Counted from the stretch's first letter, positions 1 to 12,069 are shown. The stretch: DNA of 64,000 nucleotides from Mariniblastus sp964414815 (GCA_964414815.1 CAYPXY010000005.1:1-64000); one strand, 5' to 3'. Numbers and translations: made by a program. The notes: a model not told the origin generated them from the sequence alone.

Positions 1-150
1 AATATTAAAACTTAAACGGTATTGCGTTTAACCGCGCCGCAGAGCAAATTGGGCGATGATCCAATTTGTATTCTTGTTAATGCAAACCGCCCAATTTGCG
101 CCGCCAAGCGGATACACTGAGTGAGGTCTCCCGCACTTGAGCGATATTGT
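1..150. repeat. Gene-free left edge with an inverted repeat
   Basis: I see no convincing gene here. A 12-bp inverted repeat, GCAAATTGGGCG at 44-55 and its complement at 88-99, could form a hairpin. The text GCGTTTAACCGC near 24-35 resembles the end of the MITE-like element that begins at 151, so this may be a decayed relative of it. The window edge prevents a fuller reading. Confidence 0.4.
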
Positions 151-523
151 GTTTAGCCGCAAGCCGAAGCCGACTGTCATTCGCTTGCAACTATCATAGG
201 AAACAGATGGACTCATGGTTGAAGCTGAGAAGATCGAGAAATGGTCGGCGCAGGCGCGACGGCAGGGTGCAGTCTCCGCACTCAAACTGCCCACCAATCA
301 AATACCTCCTCGATGCACCACGCGCCTCTGGGGTTTGCCGATGAAACGATCTCGGTGTGGCAGTATTTTCTTGGCGGCAACCCCCGACGGCTTGCGGCTA
401 TTTATGGAGTGCGGGACTCTTGTTCCGCTTTGGATATTTGGATTTCATCGGAGGTCGAAACCGTCGCAAACCATAGAAACGATAGCGGTACAAGAGTCCC
501 GCACTCCATAGAGGCAAAACGTT
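151..523 (+). mobile_element. MITE-like repeat, copy A (interrupted)
   Basis: This is the first of three copies of a dispersed element of about 255 bp; the others are at 38830-39084 (inverted) and 52110-52369. The left end GTTTAGCCGCAAGCCG is at 151-166. The interior carries the conserved block GTCGGCGCAGGCGCGACGG. The right terminal repeat CGGCTTGCGGCTA at 388-400 stops abruptly, and its expected last bases AAACGTT appear at 517-523. Between them lies a different palindromic element (403-510). The copy therefore looks interrupted by a nested insertion. It encodes no transposase, so it is non-autonomous if mobile at all. Confidence 0.65.
403..510. repeat. 108-bp palindromic element nested in MITE copy A
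   Basis: A perfect 21-bp inverted repeat (TATGGAGTGCGGGACTCTTGT plus one base at 403-423, complement at 490-510) extends inward by five more pairs after one mismatch. The ends, GGAGTGCG and CGCACTCC, resemble the hairpin units at 27887-28067 and 55847-55880, which also carry CCATAG and GCACTCCA. It sits exactly where the right end of MITE copy A is broken. Confidence 0.7.
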
Positions 524-539
524 ATGGTGGTCGTGAACT

Positions 540-3500
540 CTACTGCCCGGATTCCAGTTTCTTCCACGAGGACACGATGCCGTTGATGATGGCATACTGC
601 CTGGAGACTTTCTCTGGTAGTTCTTCGGCGAACAATTGTCTGGCTTTCGCAATCGCCTCCTGCGGGTCGATGCTGGCCAGCGCGATCAAAGGCTGGGGAA
701 GTTCGTAGTTGACGGCCCGATCTTCCGTAAACATCCAGGACCAGTTCTCCAGAGACGGTGAAATCAGTGTTCTTGCCAATGCCGAATCGTACTTCGCCAG
801 CCGGCGAGCCAGCTCAGAGATCAGGTTGAACGGCATGACCCGATTCTCGTTTTCGCAGTGCCAGAACGATTCGAACAGGAACTGCTCCGCCAACGAACCA
901 TCCGCCGGGCGGATCAGCACGGCCCAGTCTGCGGCCAGTTGGCTCAGGTGATAATCATCGTGCCCCGGTCCCGCTTCCCGAATTGACTTCAGCGCCAGAT
1001 TGCCCAGCAAGCGGCGAGCCGCCGAACCACTGGGAGAACCTGTCTCTGCGACCACGTAGAGAAACCGAACTTTGTCCGCATCGTCCGGCAAGCAAGTTGC
1101 AATCTCCAGGGCAAGATGCGGATCGAGTGGCTTCACCTTGTGGCAATAGGCTAAAACGCCAGCCGCCTGAAAATTTTGCTTGCCGATTACTTCCAGCCAC
1201 TCTTGCCAGGGATTTCCGGAAGCTGCAACAAAGGTCAACACTTGAGACTTGAGGTATTCGATTTCGTTGGCATAGGCGGCCCGTTCAATCAGTTGCAACG
1301 AGATGGCTGGATCCACGATCGCATATACGGGAGCAAAATAGCGGGCGATGCCTGCCTCGAGATGACTTGCGTTGCGCTGCTCCAATTCCAGCAACCTGCT
1401 CAGTACAGGATGCACCGAAAAAGTTGCCTCCAGAATCTCGCGAGCCTCCTCGTGTAGATCGAACTTCAGCATCATTGAGGCGACTCTCGAAATGGCGACC
1501 AGTTGATGATCACCTTCCAGGCGACGTGCTGCGATCAGGGCTTCACTGATGTACTGCTCCTGTTCATTGGATGAGCTTGATCGCTGCGCCAACTCCAGAC
1601 AGATCAAAACGCGGTAAAGCAGGTCCACGTCGGGCAACAGGCGGATCAACTCGGCCGTAGAAAAAGCCTGTATTTCATCAAGAACATATTTGGGCAGCGG
1701 CTCCCCTTTCAGCAGAAGATCATCCTTGACCTGATCGATGGCTTTCCTTGGCTCGGCAAACGAATGAGCCGAAAAATGGTTTTTCTTGCGAAAATAGCGA
1801 TCGTTTTTGGCCGGCTCAGGAACCAATCCGACCAGTTCACCTGCAAAGCCGCGAAATTGATCTTCTGACCACGCGACCGTCGGCGTTCGATCCGGCGGTG
1901 CGCTGGTGTCGGGCCGTAGTTGAAACTGAAGAGTGCCATCCGGAAGCCGATTCAGTTGCTGGACATCCGGAAGATAGCCATCAGCACTGGCGGCCGCGAT
2001 CTGCGGACTGTCGAGCAGTTGAAAACCGGCTGTGCCGTCGGTTTGCGCTTCGCCCCTGACGAGCCTGGATTTTGCGCCGAGGAACACAACGCGAGCGTGT
2101 TCAATCGGATTTCCATTTTCATCAATGACCGACACACGGATGGTTTTGCTCTGCGGCAGCGGGGTCAACGGAATCGGCCCGAAGCGGATGTTTGCTTCTT
2201 CCATACTGTTTGCTGCATCGTTCGCATTGAGTGTTCGCAATTTCCAATTGCCATAGTAGGGTTCAAATCCGTTTGCCTCGACGTGGATGGAGGTGTCTTG
2301 ATTCCAGTCCAGGGTGGCAGTGGTTTCAAACTGCCCATTTTCATCCGTCAGAAAACGCTCCGTATCAAACAGATTCTGCGGGTATCGAAACTCGCCATTG
2401 GAGTCTTCTCGCAGGGACACGACGGCCTTGCGAATGGTGACCTGAGCATCGGGAACCGACTGCCCATCGGACGTAATGATCTGGCCGGAATATCGGGCGG
2501 TGGGCTGTGGAGTAACCATCAACACAGGGTTGGAATCGTCGGTCAACTGCAGGCTGATGGATTGCGGAGTTGCCGATGATGCCAAGCGTGCGGTCAGTTC
2601 AACCGCGCACTCGGGAGTGACGCCATTGAAACGAAAGGTACCATTGAGCATGGAAAACAGTCGGATCGTATTCGTGCGAATTCCTTTCTTGAACTGGACG
2701 CGTACTTCTGCTCCAGCGACACCGTCTCCCGATTCATTGACAACGCGTCCCACCGCTTGAGACTGCTGCATCAGTATCGTTGATCCAAGCTCAATGACAT
2801 GATCGACAGGAACCACTTCCGGTTGATCGTACATCGAGCTTTCATTGATGTAATAGCCAAAACGATGAAGAGGCAGAAATTGATCCTGATTGGCAGCCGC
2901 CCAAAAAGTAAACCGGCCATCGTCCGTAGTCACGCTTGGGCGCCCTTCGGAAACAAGCTGGTTCAGGTAGACATCGGGAATTCCTTCACCCGTCGTGTTG
3001 CTGATGACTCGGCCTTTAATCTGGACGGATTTTAGAAGCGGAAGTTCAACGGGGCCAGTGCTGATATTGATTTTATTGCGGATCTCATGATAGTCGAAGG
3101 TATAGGGAAACTCATGCGGCAATGCCGACGCAAGTGCCACCGGCCCTTCGACGGCTGACAGTTCGAAGGTGCCATCCGCGTTGACTTTCGCTTCGGATGC
3201 AGATTGAACCGAAAATCTGTAGAGATGGGAATCCGTGCCGGCCAGCAACACCAGTGTGATGGCCTCCAGATCGACGGATTCTCCATCGGGTGGAATCACG
3301 CGGCCCGTCAGTTTACGCAAGGGAGATAGTTGGGCCTGAAGTTTTTCATCCACACGCGACACGGCCGATCGCTCAAAGGTATCTGCATCACGCTGCAAAT
3401 AGACATGCGACAAGCCTCGAAGGTCTACGCCCTGAAGGACCGCTTTGCCGTCCGCGTCGCTGCGTGCGACCAATTGATTTCGGATGGCAAACGGCAAGGA

Positions 3501-3995
3501 GTGTCCTTTGAAATTTGCTGGAGCAACTCCCACATCACTCGCAGGTTTACCGAATTCATCAAGAATGGTGATTTCACGATCTGTGACACTCTTGAGCGAA
3601 CACTCGACTGGCGCATCCGAAAGGAGTCGGGTCAGAGGCACATTGAAAATCTCCATTCCGTAGTCCGATCGGGAAACGACCAGACGCCCTTCCGTTGCCG
3701 TATCGACTTCTGCGAGCATCGGATGGTCCAGGGTGACGACCAGTTCAAAAGTTCCATCCGGTGTTGATTCACATTGCGCCAACGGAACGTCGTGAACCCG
3801 TGTGGCTCCGGTCAGTCCCTCGATGGGAAACCAGGATACGGTTGCCTTGGCGACCGGCTGCCCCGCTTCATCAATAACACGCCCCGTCAATCGTAACGAC
3901 GAATCCGATGGTTGCGCCCTCAGTTGGTGCGGCACAAAGAGTGCAAGAATAAAAATCAGGCAGTAGCAGGTTCTGTAGCCAAACATCTTCCTCAT
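540..3995 (-). CDS. Large secreted carboxypeptidase-regulatory-like repeat protein (1151 aa)
   Basis: An exported protein of unknown function. Residues 1-28 form a signal peptide (MRKMFGYRTC..., a hydrophobic core, then LRAQ). The region from about 30 to 700 reads as successive carboxypeptidase-regulatory-like / Ig-fold modules, each with the signature GRVIDEAGQPVAKATV or a variant (GRVISNTTGEGIPDVYL, GRVVNESGDGVAGAEV, SVIDENGNPIEHARV). From about 720 to 1151 it is helical and rich in Leu, Ala and Glu, like TPR or other alpha-solenoid repeats. Its ATG overlaps the stop of the upstream gene by four bases (ATGA at 3992-3995), so the two are translationally coupled. Such repeat proteins are frequent in planctomycete secretomes; a role at the cell surface is inference. 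Confidence 0.8.
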   Translation of the reverse strand: MRKMFGYRTCYCLIFILALFVPHQLRAQPSDSSLRLTGRVIDEAGQPVAKATVSWFPIEGLTGATRVHDVPLAQCESTPDGTFELVVTLDHPMLAEVDTATEGRLVVSRSDYGMEIFNVPLTRLLSDAPVECSLKSVTDREITILDEFGKPASDVGVAPANFKGHSLPFAIRNQLVARSDADGKAVLQGVDLRGLSHVYLQRDADTFERSAVSRVDEKLQAQLSPLRKLTGRVIPPDGESVDLEAITLVLLAGTDSHLYRFSVQSASEAKVNADGTFELSAVEGPVALASALPHEFPYTFDYHEIRNKINISTGPVELPLLKSVQIKGRVISNTTGEGIPDVYLNQLVSEGRPSVTTDDGRFTFWAAANQDQFLPLHRFGYYINESSMYDQPEVVPVDHVIELGSTILMQQSQAVGRVVNESGDGVAGAEVRVQFKKGIRTNTIRLFSMLNGTFRFNGVTPECAVELTARLASSATPQSISLQLTDDSNPVLMVTPQPTARYSGQIITSDGQSVPDAQVTIRKAVVSLREDSNGEFRYPQNLFDTERFLTDENGQFETTATLDWNQDTSIHVEANGFEPYYGNWKLRTLNANDAANSMEEANIRFGPIPLTPLPQSKTIRVSVIDENGNPIEHARVVFLGAKSRLVRGEAQTDGTAGFQLLDSPQIAAASADGYLPDVQQLNRLPDGTLQFQLRPDTSAPPDRTPTVAWSEDQFRGFAGELVGLVPEPAKNDRYFRKKNHFSAHSFAEPRKAIDQVKDDLLLKGEPLPKYVLDEIQAFSTAELIRLLPDVDLLYRVLICLELAQRSSSSNEQEQYISEALIAARRLEGDHQLVAISRVASMMLKFDLHEEAREILEATFSVHPVLSRLLELEQRNASHLEAGIARYFAPVYAIVDPAISLQLIERAAYANEIEYLKSQVLTFVAASGNPWQEWLEVIGKQNFQAAGVLAYCHKVKPLDPHLALEIATCLPDDADKVRFLYVVAETGSPSGSAARRLLGNLALKSIREAGPGHDDYHLSQLAADWAVLIRPADGSLAEQFLFESFWHCENENRVMPFNLISELARRLAKYDSALARTLISPSLENWSWMFTEDRAVNYELPQPLIALASIDPQEAIAKARQLFAEELPEKVSRQYAIINGIVSSWKKLESGQ

Positions 3996-5419
3996 GGTTG
4001 TTCCTGTCCGATCGTTGCTCCGATGGTCGCCGTGAGCATCCCCGCGAGCGGGCCGGAGTCAAACCGCAACTCGATAGGGCTCGGACCGGTGATATCCGGA
4101 TCATCATCAAAGAGGATGGGACAAAACGAACCACAGGAGAAATCAGTGCTCTTGACGAGGCTGGGCAGATTCTCTGTTGCTGAAATTTGGGATCGCGTCG
4201 CAAACAGTCGGTTATCGCTGGTCGCCGCAATCTGCCCTTTCGCGCTCCATTGCAGATACAGGCCGGTTCCGGTGCGCAAGATCGGCAGAATCCTCCGTTC
4301 GGATTCTCGCTCGGCCTCGATGGCGTAGAGATTCAGGTTGCTGACGACATCAAACTCCACTTCACCCCCGTTCTCGACACGAGCCACCACTCGATCGGCG
4401 GTCTTGAGTGTTTGAAATGAAAATGACCAGAACTGATCGGACTTGAGTCTGAAATACAACTCCTTGACGAAGTAATCACCGACCGAAGCCATGTTGGGTT
4501 GATCGGCTTCCGTGATCGTCAAGTGTACGCCGTGGGTCGAGACCAAGGTGGCTCTGAACGATTCGATTTGCGCATCCGTATCCGCCAGAGCGAGCCGCAG
4601 TGTCAACGTTCCAGCGCCCGCGATCTCTTCCAGTTCCAGCGTCTCGTTTCGAAACGCCAGCAAGTAGCGATTGCCAAAACGTTCAATGACCTGCTGGCAA
4701 GCGTATCGTTCCCGAAGCGGACTGAATTGCCCATCGGCATCCCAGTCAATCAGCAGACGATCCTGTGCATCGGTCCAGCGACCGTTGGCATTCTGGTCGA
4801 TCAGGATCGCCGAATATTTCTGGCCTTCGAAGGTGACTTCGCCCAAGGATTGGCCTGCGTGACCAACATAAAACCGACCGTTCTCATACTTGAGCAGAAA
4901 CTGATACTCAACTTTCTGATTGGCAGATTTGTCCTCAATGCGATCACCGGAGGACGGTTCGATGGTTGCCAGGTTGCGATCAGTCTCCGACAGCAAGGGA
5001 ATACGTACGAACCACTGGTTGACCGCGTTCGGACGGTTTGCAAACAGCTCGTCGCGGCTGAGTACGGAATCGCGATTCACATCCACTGCCAATCGCAAGT
5101 GGTGATCGCCAGTGTCCCCGGATTCATTTTGCTCCCGGACGATGGCCAGCATTACAGGCTGTTCTCCCGGTCCGAACATGAAATGTGCTTGGGCAACGGC
5201 ATCGAATCCCGAAAGCTGTGTCATGATTGCCGAAGAGTCCGCGCCAGAGGGCCAGGCTGGAACGATTTCACGAACCGCAATCGGATCAACGATCTCGTCA
5301 AGCATCTCATAGCGAAATGAGGCAGGCATCGGCTGAATCTGGGCCAATGTAACTTCGGCAAGAGCAAACCATGATGAGATCGCGAGGGTCAAACAAAGGA
5401 GAATGTGTCTTTCGTTCAT
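3992..5419 (-). CDS. Secreted protein with EF-hand-like / dockerin-like calcium loops (475 aa)
   Basis: An N-terminal signal peptide (MNERHILLCLTLAISSWFAL..., ending TLAQ) indicates export. Calcium-loop-like motifs are visible: DVNRDSVLSRDEL around residue 123 and paired DQNANGRW / DWDADGQF around 205-230. I recognise no enzyme motif. The gene starts 22 bp after the histidine kinase stop and ends overlapping the start of the 1151-aa repeat protein, so kinase, this gene and that gene form one transcription unit. The function is unknown; the context suggests a cell-envelope protein produced together with a sensor. Confidence 0.75.
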   Translation of the reverse strand: MNERHILLCLTLAISSWFALAEVTLAQIQPMPASFRYEMLDEIVDPIAVREIVPAWPSGADSSAIMTQLSGFDAVAQAHFMFGPGEQPVMLAIVREQNESGDTGDHHLRLAVDVNRDSVLSRDELFANRPNAVNQWFVRIPLLSETDRNLATIEPSSGDRIEDKSANQKVEYQFLLKYENGRFYVGHAGQSLGEVTFEGQKYSAILIDQNANGRWTDAQDRLLIDWDADGQFSPLRERYACQQVIERFGNRYLLAFRNETLELEEIAGAGTLTLRLALADTDAQIESFRATLVSTHGVHLTITEADQPNMASVGDYFVKELYFRLKSDQFWSFSFQTLKTADRVVARVENGGEVEFDVVSNLNLYAIEAERESERRILPILRTGTGLYLQWSAKGQIAATSDNRLFATRSQISATENLPSLVKSTDFSCGSFCPILFDDDPDITGPSPIELRFDSGPLAGMLTATIGATIGQEQP

Positions 5420-5441
5420 GCATCACCTTGATTTGACCGGT

Positions 5442-7873
<2,432 letters not shown>

Positions 7874-7874
<1 letters not shown>

Positions 7875-7917
7875 TTTGGGATTTGGGATCGGGGGTCAGG
7901 AATTTGGGATCGGGGAG
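7874..7917. repeat. Period-7 low-complexity tract
   Basis: Read on the plus strand, the tract consists of heptamers of the type TTTGGGA / TCGGGGG repeated about six times. It lies immediately upstream of the histidine kinase start and occupies the place of its ribosome-binding site. Similar tracts occur at 11544-11614, 34866-34915, 42341-42371, 42442-42483, 44561-44586 and 44621-44656. The rest of the 7918-8061 gap shows nothing I can name. Confidence 0.6.
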
Positions 7918-8061
7918 ATTGAGCAAGAAATGGCGGCCAGCAGTTCGCAAAAGCGCTTGGCAAAAGTCTTAGCAAAATCAGTTGAGCAGTGAGCGAATTA
8001 TATCCGGGATCAAGATTTTATTTACCCCCTCAGACCGCGAAAGATGAAAAAACCTGATCTA

Positions 8062-9309
8062 TCAACCAACCTCTGCTCGGGCCCATTGCTTGACAATCTC
8101 TACTCCAACCTCTGCCGCAGCCACCATCTCGTCCAGGCAGGCCCATTCGAGCGGCGAGTGAATATTGTGCTGGCCAGATGAGAGGTTGGGGGTGGGCAAG
8201 CCTTTTTCAGTTAATTTGGAACCGTCGGTCCCGCCTCGAACGATCGTTTTCTCCGCCGTTCGGCCAAGTGCCTGATGAGCGGCGATGGCGTAGTCCACGG
8301 CGCGCGGATCGCGAGTCAAACCGTCTGCCATATTTCGATACTGTTCGACGATTTCGATTCCGATTTTCACGCCCCCGCGATCTGACTCGACTTCCTGAGC
8401 GATCTTTCTCAGTAGGTCGGCGTACTCTGTCAACTTGGGTGTATCGAAACTTCGCAACAGAATTTTCAACGTGGCCTGAGCAACACCACTTTCAAGAACG
8501 TACGGGTGCAAGAAGCCTTCGCGGCCCTCTGTCGTTTCGGGGGCCAGCTCATCGGGCAGCCGAGCGATGAACACTCCAACCGAACGGATCGCGTTTTTCA
8601 TTTTCCCCTTGCCGATGGAAGGGTGAATATTGACTCCGGTAAATGTCACGATGGCCATGTCGGCGGAGAACGTTTCAATATCGACTTCGTTCTGTCCACC
8701 ACCATCAAAGTTGTAGCAACAGACGGCGCCGATCTCATCGATATCGAGATGGTCCGTGCCATGTCCGATCTCTTCGTCGCAAGTGAATACAATTCGCACC
8801 GGGCCGTGCGGTATCTCGGGGTTCTCCAGCAGCACGTTTGCCAGTTCCATGATGATGGCCACACCCGCTTTGTCGTCGCCGCCGAGCAATGTCGTTCCGT
8901 CGGTGGTAACAATGGTTTTGCCTTTGGCCAAAGGAAGCTCCGGACAGGTCGCCGCCGAAATCACCTTGGTGGGATCACCACTCAAGACGATATCCTTGCC
9001 GTCAAAGTTTTCGATCACGTTGGGCTTGGCATTTTCGCCCGAGGTCTCCGGCGAAGTATCCACATGCGAGTTGAAGGCGATCGTTGGAGCATCCGTGTTG
9101 CCGGGGACCGTGCCCATCACGATCCCAAATTCGTTTTGTTGAGCGTCGGCAATTCCGATTTCCAGCATCTGCCGAACCAGCAACCGACCGACTTCCAATT
9201 GTCCAGGACTGCTTGGGACCGTGCCTGAGTTCTCGACGGCGGTGGAATGGATTTGAACGTACTGAAGAAATCGATCAAGTAGTCGTTTCGAGTTGATAGG
9301 GGAGTTCAT
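8062..9309 (-). CDS. pepT: Peptidase T (tripeptide aminopeptidase)
   Basis: An M20-family zinc aminopeptidase that removes the N-terminal residue from tripeptides in the cytoplasm. Visible signatures are SHVDTSPETSG (first metal ligand region), GGDDKAGVA (bridging Asp), TCDEEIGHGTDHLDID (catalytic Glu pair and further ligand), GVNIHPSIGKGKMKNA (dimerisation domain), and GGTDGSKLTEKGLPTPNLSSG near the C-terminus. The start chosen is the ATG at 9309 (MNSPINSKRLL, 415 aa), which matches the family N-terminus; an open frame continues to 9387 but has no family character. It is divergent from the exonuclease gene at 9434, with about 124 bp between that must hold both promoters. Confidence 0.93.
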   Translation of the reverse strand: MNSPINSKRLLDRFLQYVQIHSTAVENSGTVPSSPGQLEVGRLLVRQMLEIGIADAQQNEFGIVMGTVPGNTDAPTIAFNSHVDTSPETSGENAKPNVIENFDGKDIVLSGDPTKVISAATCPELPLAKGKTIVTTDGTTLLGGDDKAGVAIIMELANVLLENPEIPHGPVRIVFTCDEEIGHGTDHLDIDEIGAVCCYNFDGGGQNEVDIETFSADMAIVTFTGVNIHPSIGKGKMKNAIRSVGVFIARLPDELAPETTEGREGFLHPYVLESGVAQATLKILLRSFDTPKLTEYADLLRKIAQEVESDRGGVKIGIEIVEQYRNMADGLTRDPRAVDYAIAAHQALGRTAEKTIVRGGTDGSKLTEKGLPTPNLSSGQHNIHSPLEWACLDEMVAAAEVGVEIVKQWARAEVG

Positions 9310-9433
9310 TGATAGTTCTGAAAAAAATGAATGGTTTTGTGAACCGCTACGAGTTGTGAAACCTATTGGCAGAGAATAAGATTTCACTGTCGTGACGGAT
9401 TCCAGACCCCTATCTTAAAACAAAAACTGTTCC

Positions 9434-10249
9434 ATGACATCGCCTGCCGTAAAGTATCTGATCTTCGACGTCGAAAGTGTTGTCGATGGCGAACTGGTTT
9501 CGAAAATCCGGTTTCCCAACGAGAACCATCCACCTGAAAAAGCGATTGAACTGTACTGTGCGGAACGGGTCGAAGTCTCCGGCAGCGAATTTATCCCCTA
9601 TACCTTTCACTTTCCGGTTGCAGTGGCGATTATCAAGGTCGATGAAGACTTTCGAATCATCGATGTGGTAACGCTGGACGCACCCGAGTATCGGCCGCAT
9701 GTGATTGCGAAACATTTTTGGGAGGGCTGGCGGAAGTACAAGTTCCCGACATTCGTGACCTTCAATGGGCGGACCTTTGACATCCCCCTGATGGAGCTGG
9801 CGGCGTACCGCTACGGAATCAGTATCCCTGACTGGTTCAACCTTCGCAGCAGCGCCTACGAGCAGCGCCGCAACCGGTACAACCTGAAGAGCCATCTCGA
9901 TTTGCAGGACGTGTTTACGAACTTCAGCACAACGCGGCTCAATGGGGGATTGAACCTGATGGCCAATCTGCTGGGCATGCCCGGCAAGATGGGGATCCAG
10001 GGGCACATGGTCCAGGAGCTTTACTATGGCGGCGAGCTGGACAAAATCAATAATTACTGCCGCTGCGATGTGCTGGATACTTATTTTGTTTTTCTGCGCG
10101 CGAAACTACTGATCGGCGAGTTGACGCTGGAGCAGGAACAGGAACTGGTTGCCGAAGCCAAACAATGGCTTGAAGAGCGCGCAGAAGAGTTTCCGGTCTA
10201 CAAAGAGTACCTTGAATACACGGGCCAGTGGACCAACCCGTGGGAGTAA
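9434..10249 (+). CDS. Predicted 3'-5' exonuclease, PolB-like (DNA_pol_B_exo2 family)
   Basis: A 271-aa protein of the family related to the proofreading domain of B-type DNA polymerases. The exo I motif FDVESV is at residues 13-18, exo II-like TFNGRTFDIPLMEL is around 111-124, and exo III-like NNYCRCDVLDTYFVFLR is around 206-222. Conserved acidic residues (D, E in motif I; D in II and III) are all present, so it is probably active. It stands alone, divergent from pepT. The family is widespread and poorly studied; a role in DNA repair is inference. Confidence 0.88.
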   Translation: MTSPAVKYLIFDVESVVDGELVSKIRFPNENHPPEKAIELYCAERVEVSGSEFIPYTFHFPVAVAIIKVDEDFRIIDVVTLDAPEYRPHVIAKHFWEGWRKYKFPTFVTFNGRTFDIPLMELAAYRYGISIPDWFNLRSSAYEQRRNRYNLKSHLDLQDVFTNFSTTRLNGGLNLMANLLGMPGKMGIQGHMVQELYYGGELDKINNYCRCDVLDTYFVFLRAKLLIGELTLEQEQELVAEAKQWLEERAEEFPVYKEYLEYTGQWTNPWE

Positions 10250-10403
10250 ATCAGCTCAGCTCGCTGGTGTGTTGCGCGGTCAATGAACCCAATGAGAGGC
10301 TCCAACGCCATGTTGCTATTTTTTCTTTTGGTCAGCTCTCTTGGTAACATTGACCGCTGCACACACCCTACATCAAGCTCATCCCTCATTCTCCCCCCGA
10401 TCC

Positions 10404-11984
10404 ATGGAATCTAAACCCCAATCGCTTGATCGCACCGAATCGGCTCGTGTTTTTACCTTGTTTGATTCCGTCTGCGTGATCGTCGGCACGATGATCGGTG
10501 CAGGAATTTTTCAGTTCCCAGGCAGGATTGCCGGTCTGCTGCCAAGCATCCCCTGGTTGTTGGGAGTCTGGATCGCGGGAGGAGCGATTGCTTTGATGGG
10601 AGCATTGTGCTTTGCCGAGTTGACGACGACTTATCCGGATCGCGGCGGCGATTATGGCTATTTGAAACGCGCCTATCATCGGCATGTGGGGTTCGCATTT
10701 TCCTGGGCGGCATTCTGGGTCATCCGGCCAGGGAGTATCGGGACGCTGGCCATGATCTTTGGCACGTTCGCATCGAAACTGCTGGACCAAAACGGGTGGG
10801 CAGAGGACTCGAGTCCGCTGGTGCTTGCGGTGTCGATCGTTGTGCTGATCACGGCGCTCAACTGGCTGGGTGTGGTGTTCAGCAAGACCGCTCAAAATGC
10901 GTTGACGCTGGCCAAAGTCATCGGCATTCTAATCGTGCTGGGGGGAGCACTGACGGTTACCTTGGCTCAAGGTACTCCCGACACGCTCGAGAACAGGGAT
11001 GCTGCGCCTGGCCAAGTCGTTACTAACACGGAACCAGCCGCCGACACAGAACCTGAACCACCCCAAGCCGCCGGTGGGATCGCCTGGAGTTCATTCTGGC
11101 TGGCGATGGTGTTTGTGATGTTCACGTTCGGCGGCTGGAATGACCTCGCCTTTGTGGCTTCAGAAGTTCGTGATCCTCAGAAGAACCTGTTTCGCGCACT
11201 GTTGTTTGGAACCCTGGCGGTGTTGGCGATCTATTTGCTGGTCAACCTGGCGTTGCTGGCAGGGCTTGGACTCAAAGCGATGGCCAGCCACGGAGACAAC
11301 GCATCGGCTGCGTTTGTCGGTCAGACGTTCGGCCGCTGGGGAGCCAGCTTGTTCAATGCCCTGGTATGTGTTTCGTGTCTCGGCGGAATCAACGCCATGA
11401 TTTTCACCAGCCCAAGAATCTATTGGGCGACTTCGCAGGACTATCCGGCGCTGGCGTGGCTGGCGGGAACTGCGGGTGAGGGGCAGAATAAGGAGGTGGA
11501 TGACAGACGAGAACGCCTATCCCACTCACACTCATTAAGCGACTCCCCAACCCCGAATCCCGAACCCCGAACCCCGAATCCCGAATCCCCAGCCCCGAAG
11601 CCCGAATCCCGAACCGGTTGGTGGCGTGCGATGGCGCTGCAATGTGTTGTTACTGTGCTGTTTATGATCGCGTTCGGAAACAGCAAGCAGGGGATCGACA
11701 ATCTTGTGAACGCGACGGCGCCCTATTTCTGGCTGTTCCTTGCGATGACGGTGTTCGGTCTGATCATCAACCGGTTCCGCTACGCCGGTCAGTTTCAGGG
11801 ATTTCGGGTTCCCCTGTATCCGCTGCCACCACTGCTGTTCATGGCAGCTTGCGGTTTCATGATGTACCAGGCCTGGAGTTACTTGATGGCTCAGGGGCTG
11901 GGAATCCATGCGTTCGTGATCGGAGCATGGGTCGTTGGCGGAGGTTTACTGAGCCTGGGCATGAAAACAAGTAGAATCCTTTGA
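10404..11984 (+). CDS. APC-family amino acid permease with repeat-expanded loop
   Basis: An integral membrane transporter of the amino acid-polyamine-organocation superfamily, 526 aa from the ATG at 10404 (MESKPQSLDR). The signature first helix GTMIGAGIFQFPGRIAGLL is clear, followed by about eleven more hydrophobic helices. Two loops are unusual. Residues around 195-220 (LAQGTPDTLENRDA...EPPQAAGG) form an acidic insert. Residues about 365-405 form a hydrophilic insert ending in a heptapeptide repeat (PNPEPRT, PNPESPA, PKPESRT) that is the translation of a period-7 DNA tract otherwise seen between genes. Substrate unknown. The 10250-10403 gap before it holds no feature I can support. Confidence 0.88.
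   Translation: MESKPQSLDRTESARVFTLFDSVCVIVGTMIGAGIFQFPGRIAGLLPSIPWLLGVWIAGGAIALMGALCFAELTTTYPDRGGDYGYLKRAYHRHVGFAFSWAAFWVIRPGSIGTLAMIFGTFASKLLDQNGWAEDSSPLVLAVSIVVLITALNWLGVVFSKTAQNALTLAKVIGILIVLGGALTVTLAQGTPDTLENRDAAPGQVVTNTEPAADTEPEPPQAAGGIAWSSFWLAMVFVMFTFGGWNDLAFVASEVRDPQKNLFRALLFGTLAVLAIYLLVNLALLAGLGLKAMASHGDNASAAFVGQTFGRWGASLFNALVCVSCLGGINAMIFTSPRIYWATSQDYPALAWLAGTAGEGQNKEVDDRRERLSHSHSLSDSPTPNPEPRTPNPESPAPKPESRTGWWRAMALQCVVTVLFMIAFGNSKQGIDNLVNATAPYFWLFLAMTVFGLIINRFRYAGQFQGFRVPLYPLPPLLFMAACGFMMYQAWSYLMAQGLGIHAFVIGAWVVGGGLLSLGMKTSRIL
11544..11614 (+). repeat. Period-7 tract inside the permease gene
   Basis: About nine heptamers of the type CCCGAAY run through the coding sequence. Because 21 nt equals three heptamers and seven codons, the translation is a near-perfect heptapeptide repeat. 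The reading frame survives. The same sequence class occurs between genes at 42341-42371 and 42442-42483. Confidence 0.75.
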
Positions 11985-12069
11985 AATTTCGGGTTGCCAA
12001 GCGGTCTGGCCGCCGTTAGAATCCGAGGCTCGAAAAATCCCCTATTTTAACGACAGGAGCAGATCAAGC

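Noticed and set aside
241..708. A 155-codon open frame over the left repeat region
   Set aside because: It spans the MITE-like element, the nested palindrome and the end of the 1151-aa protein gene; no protein character.
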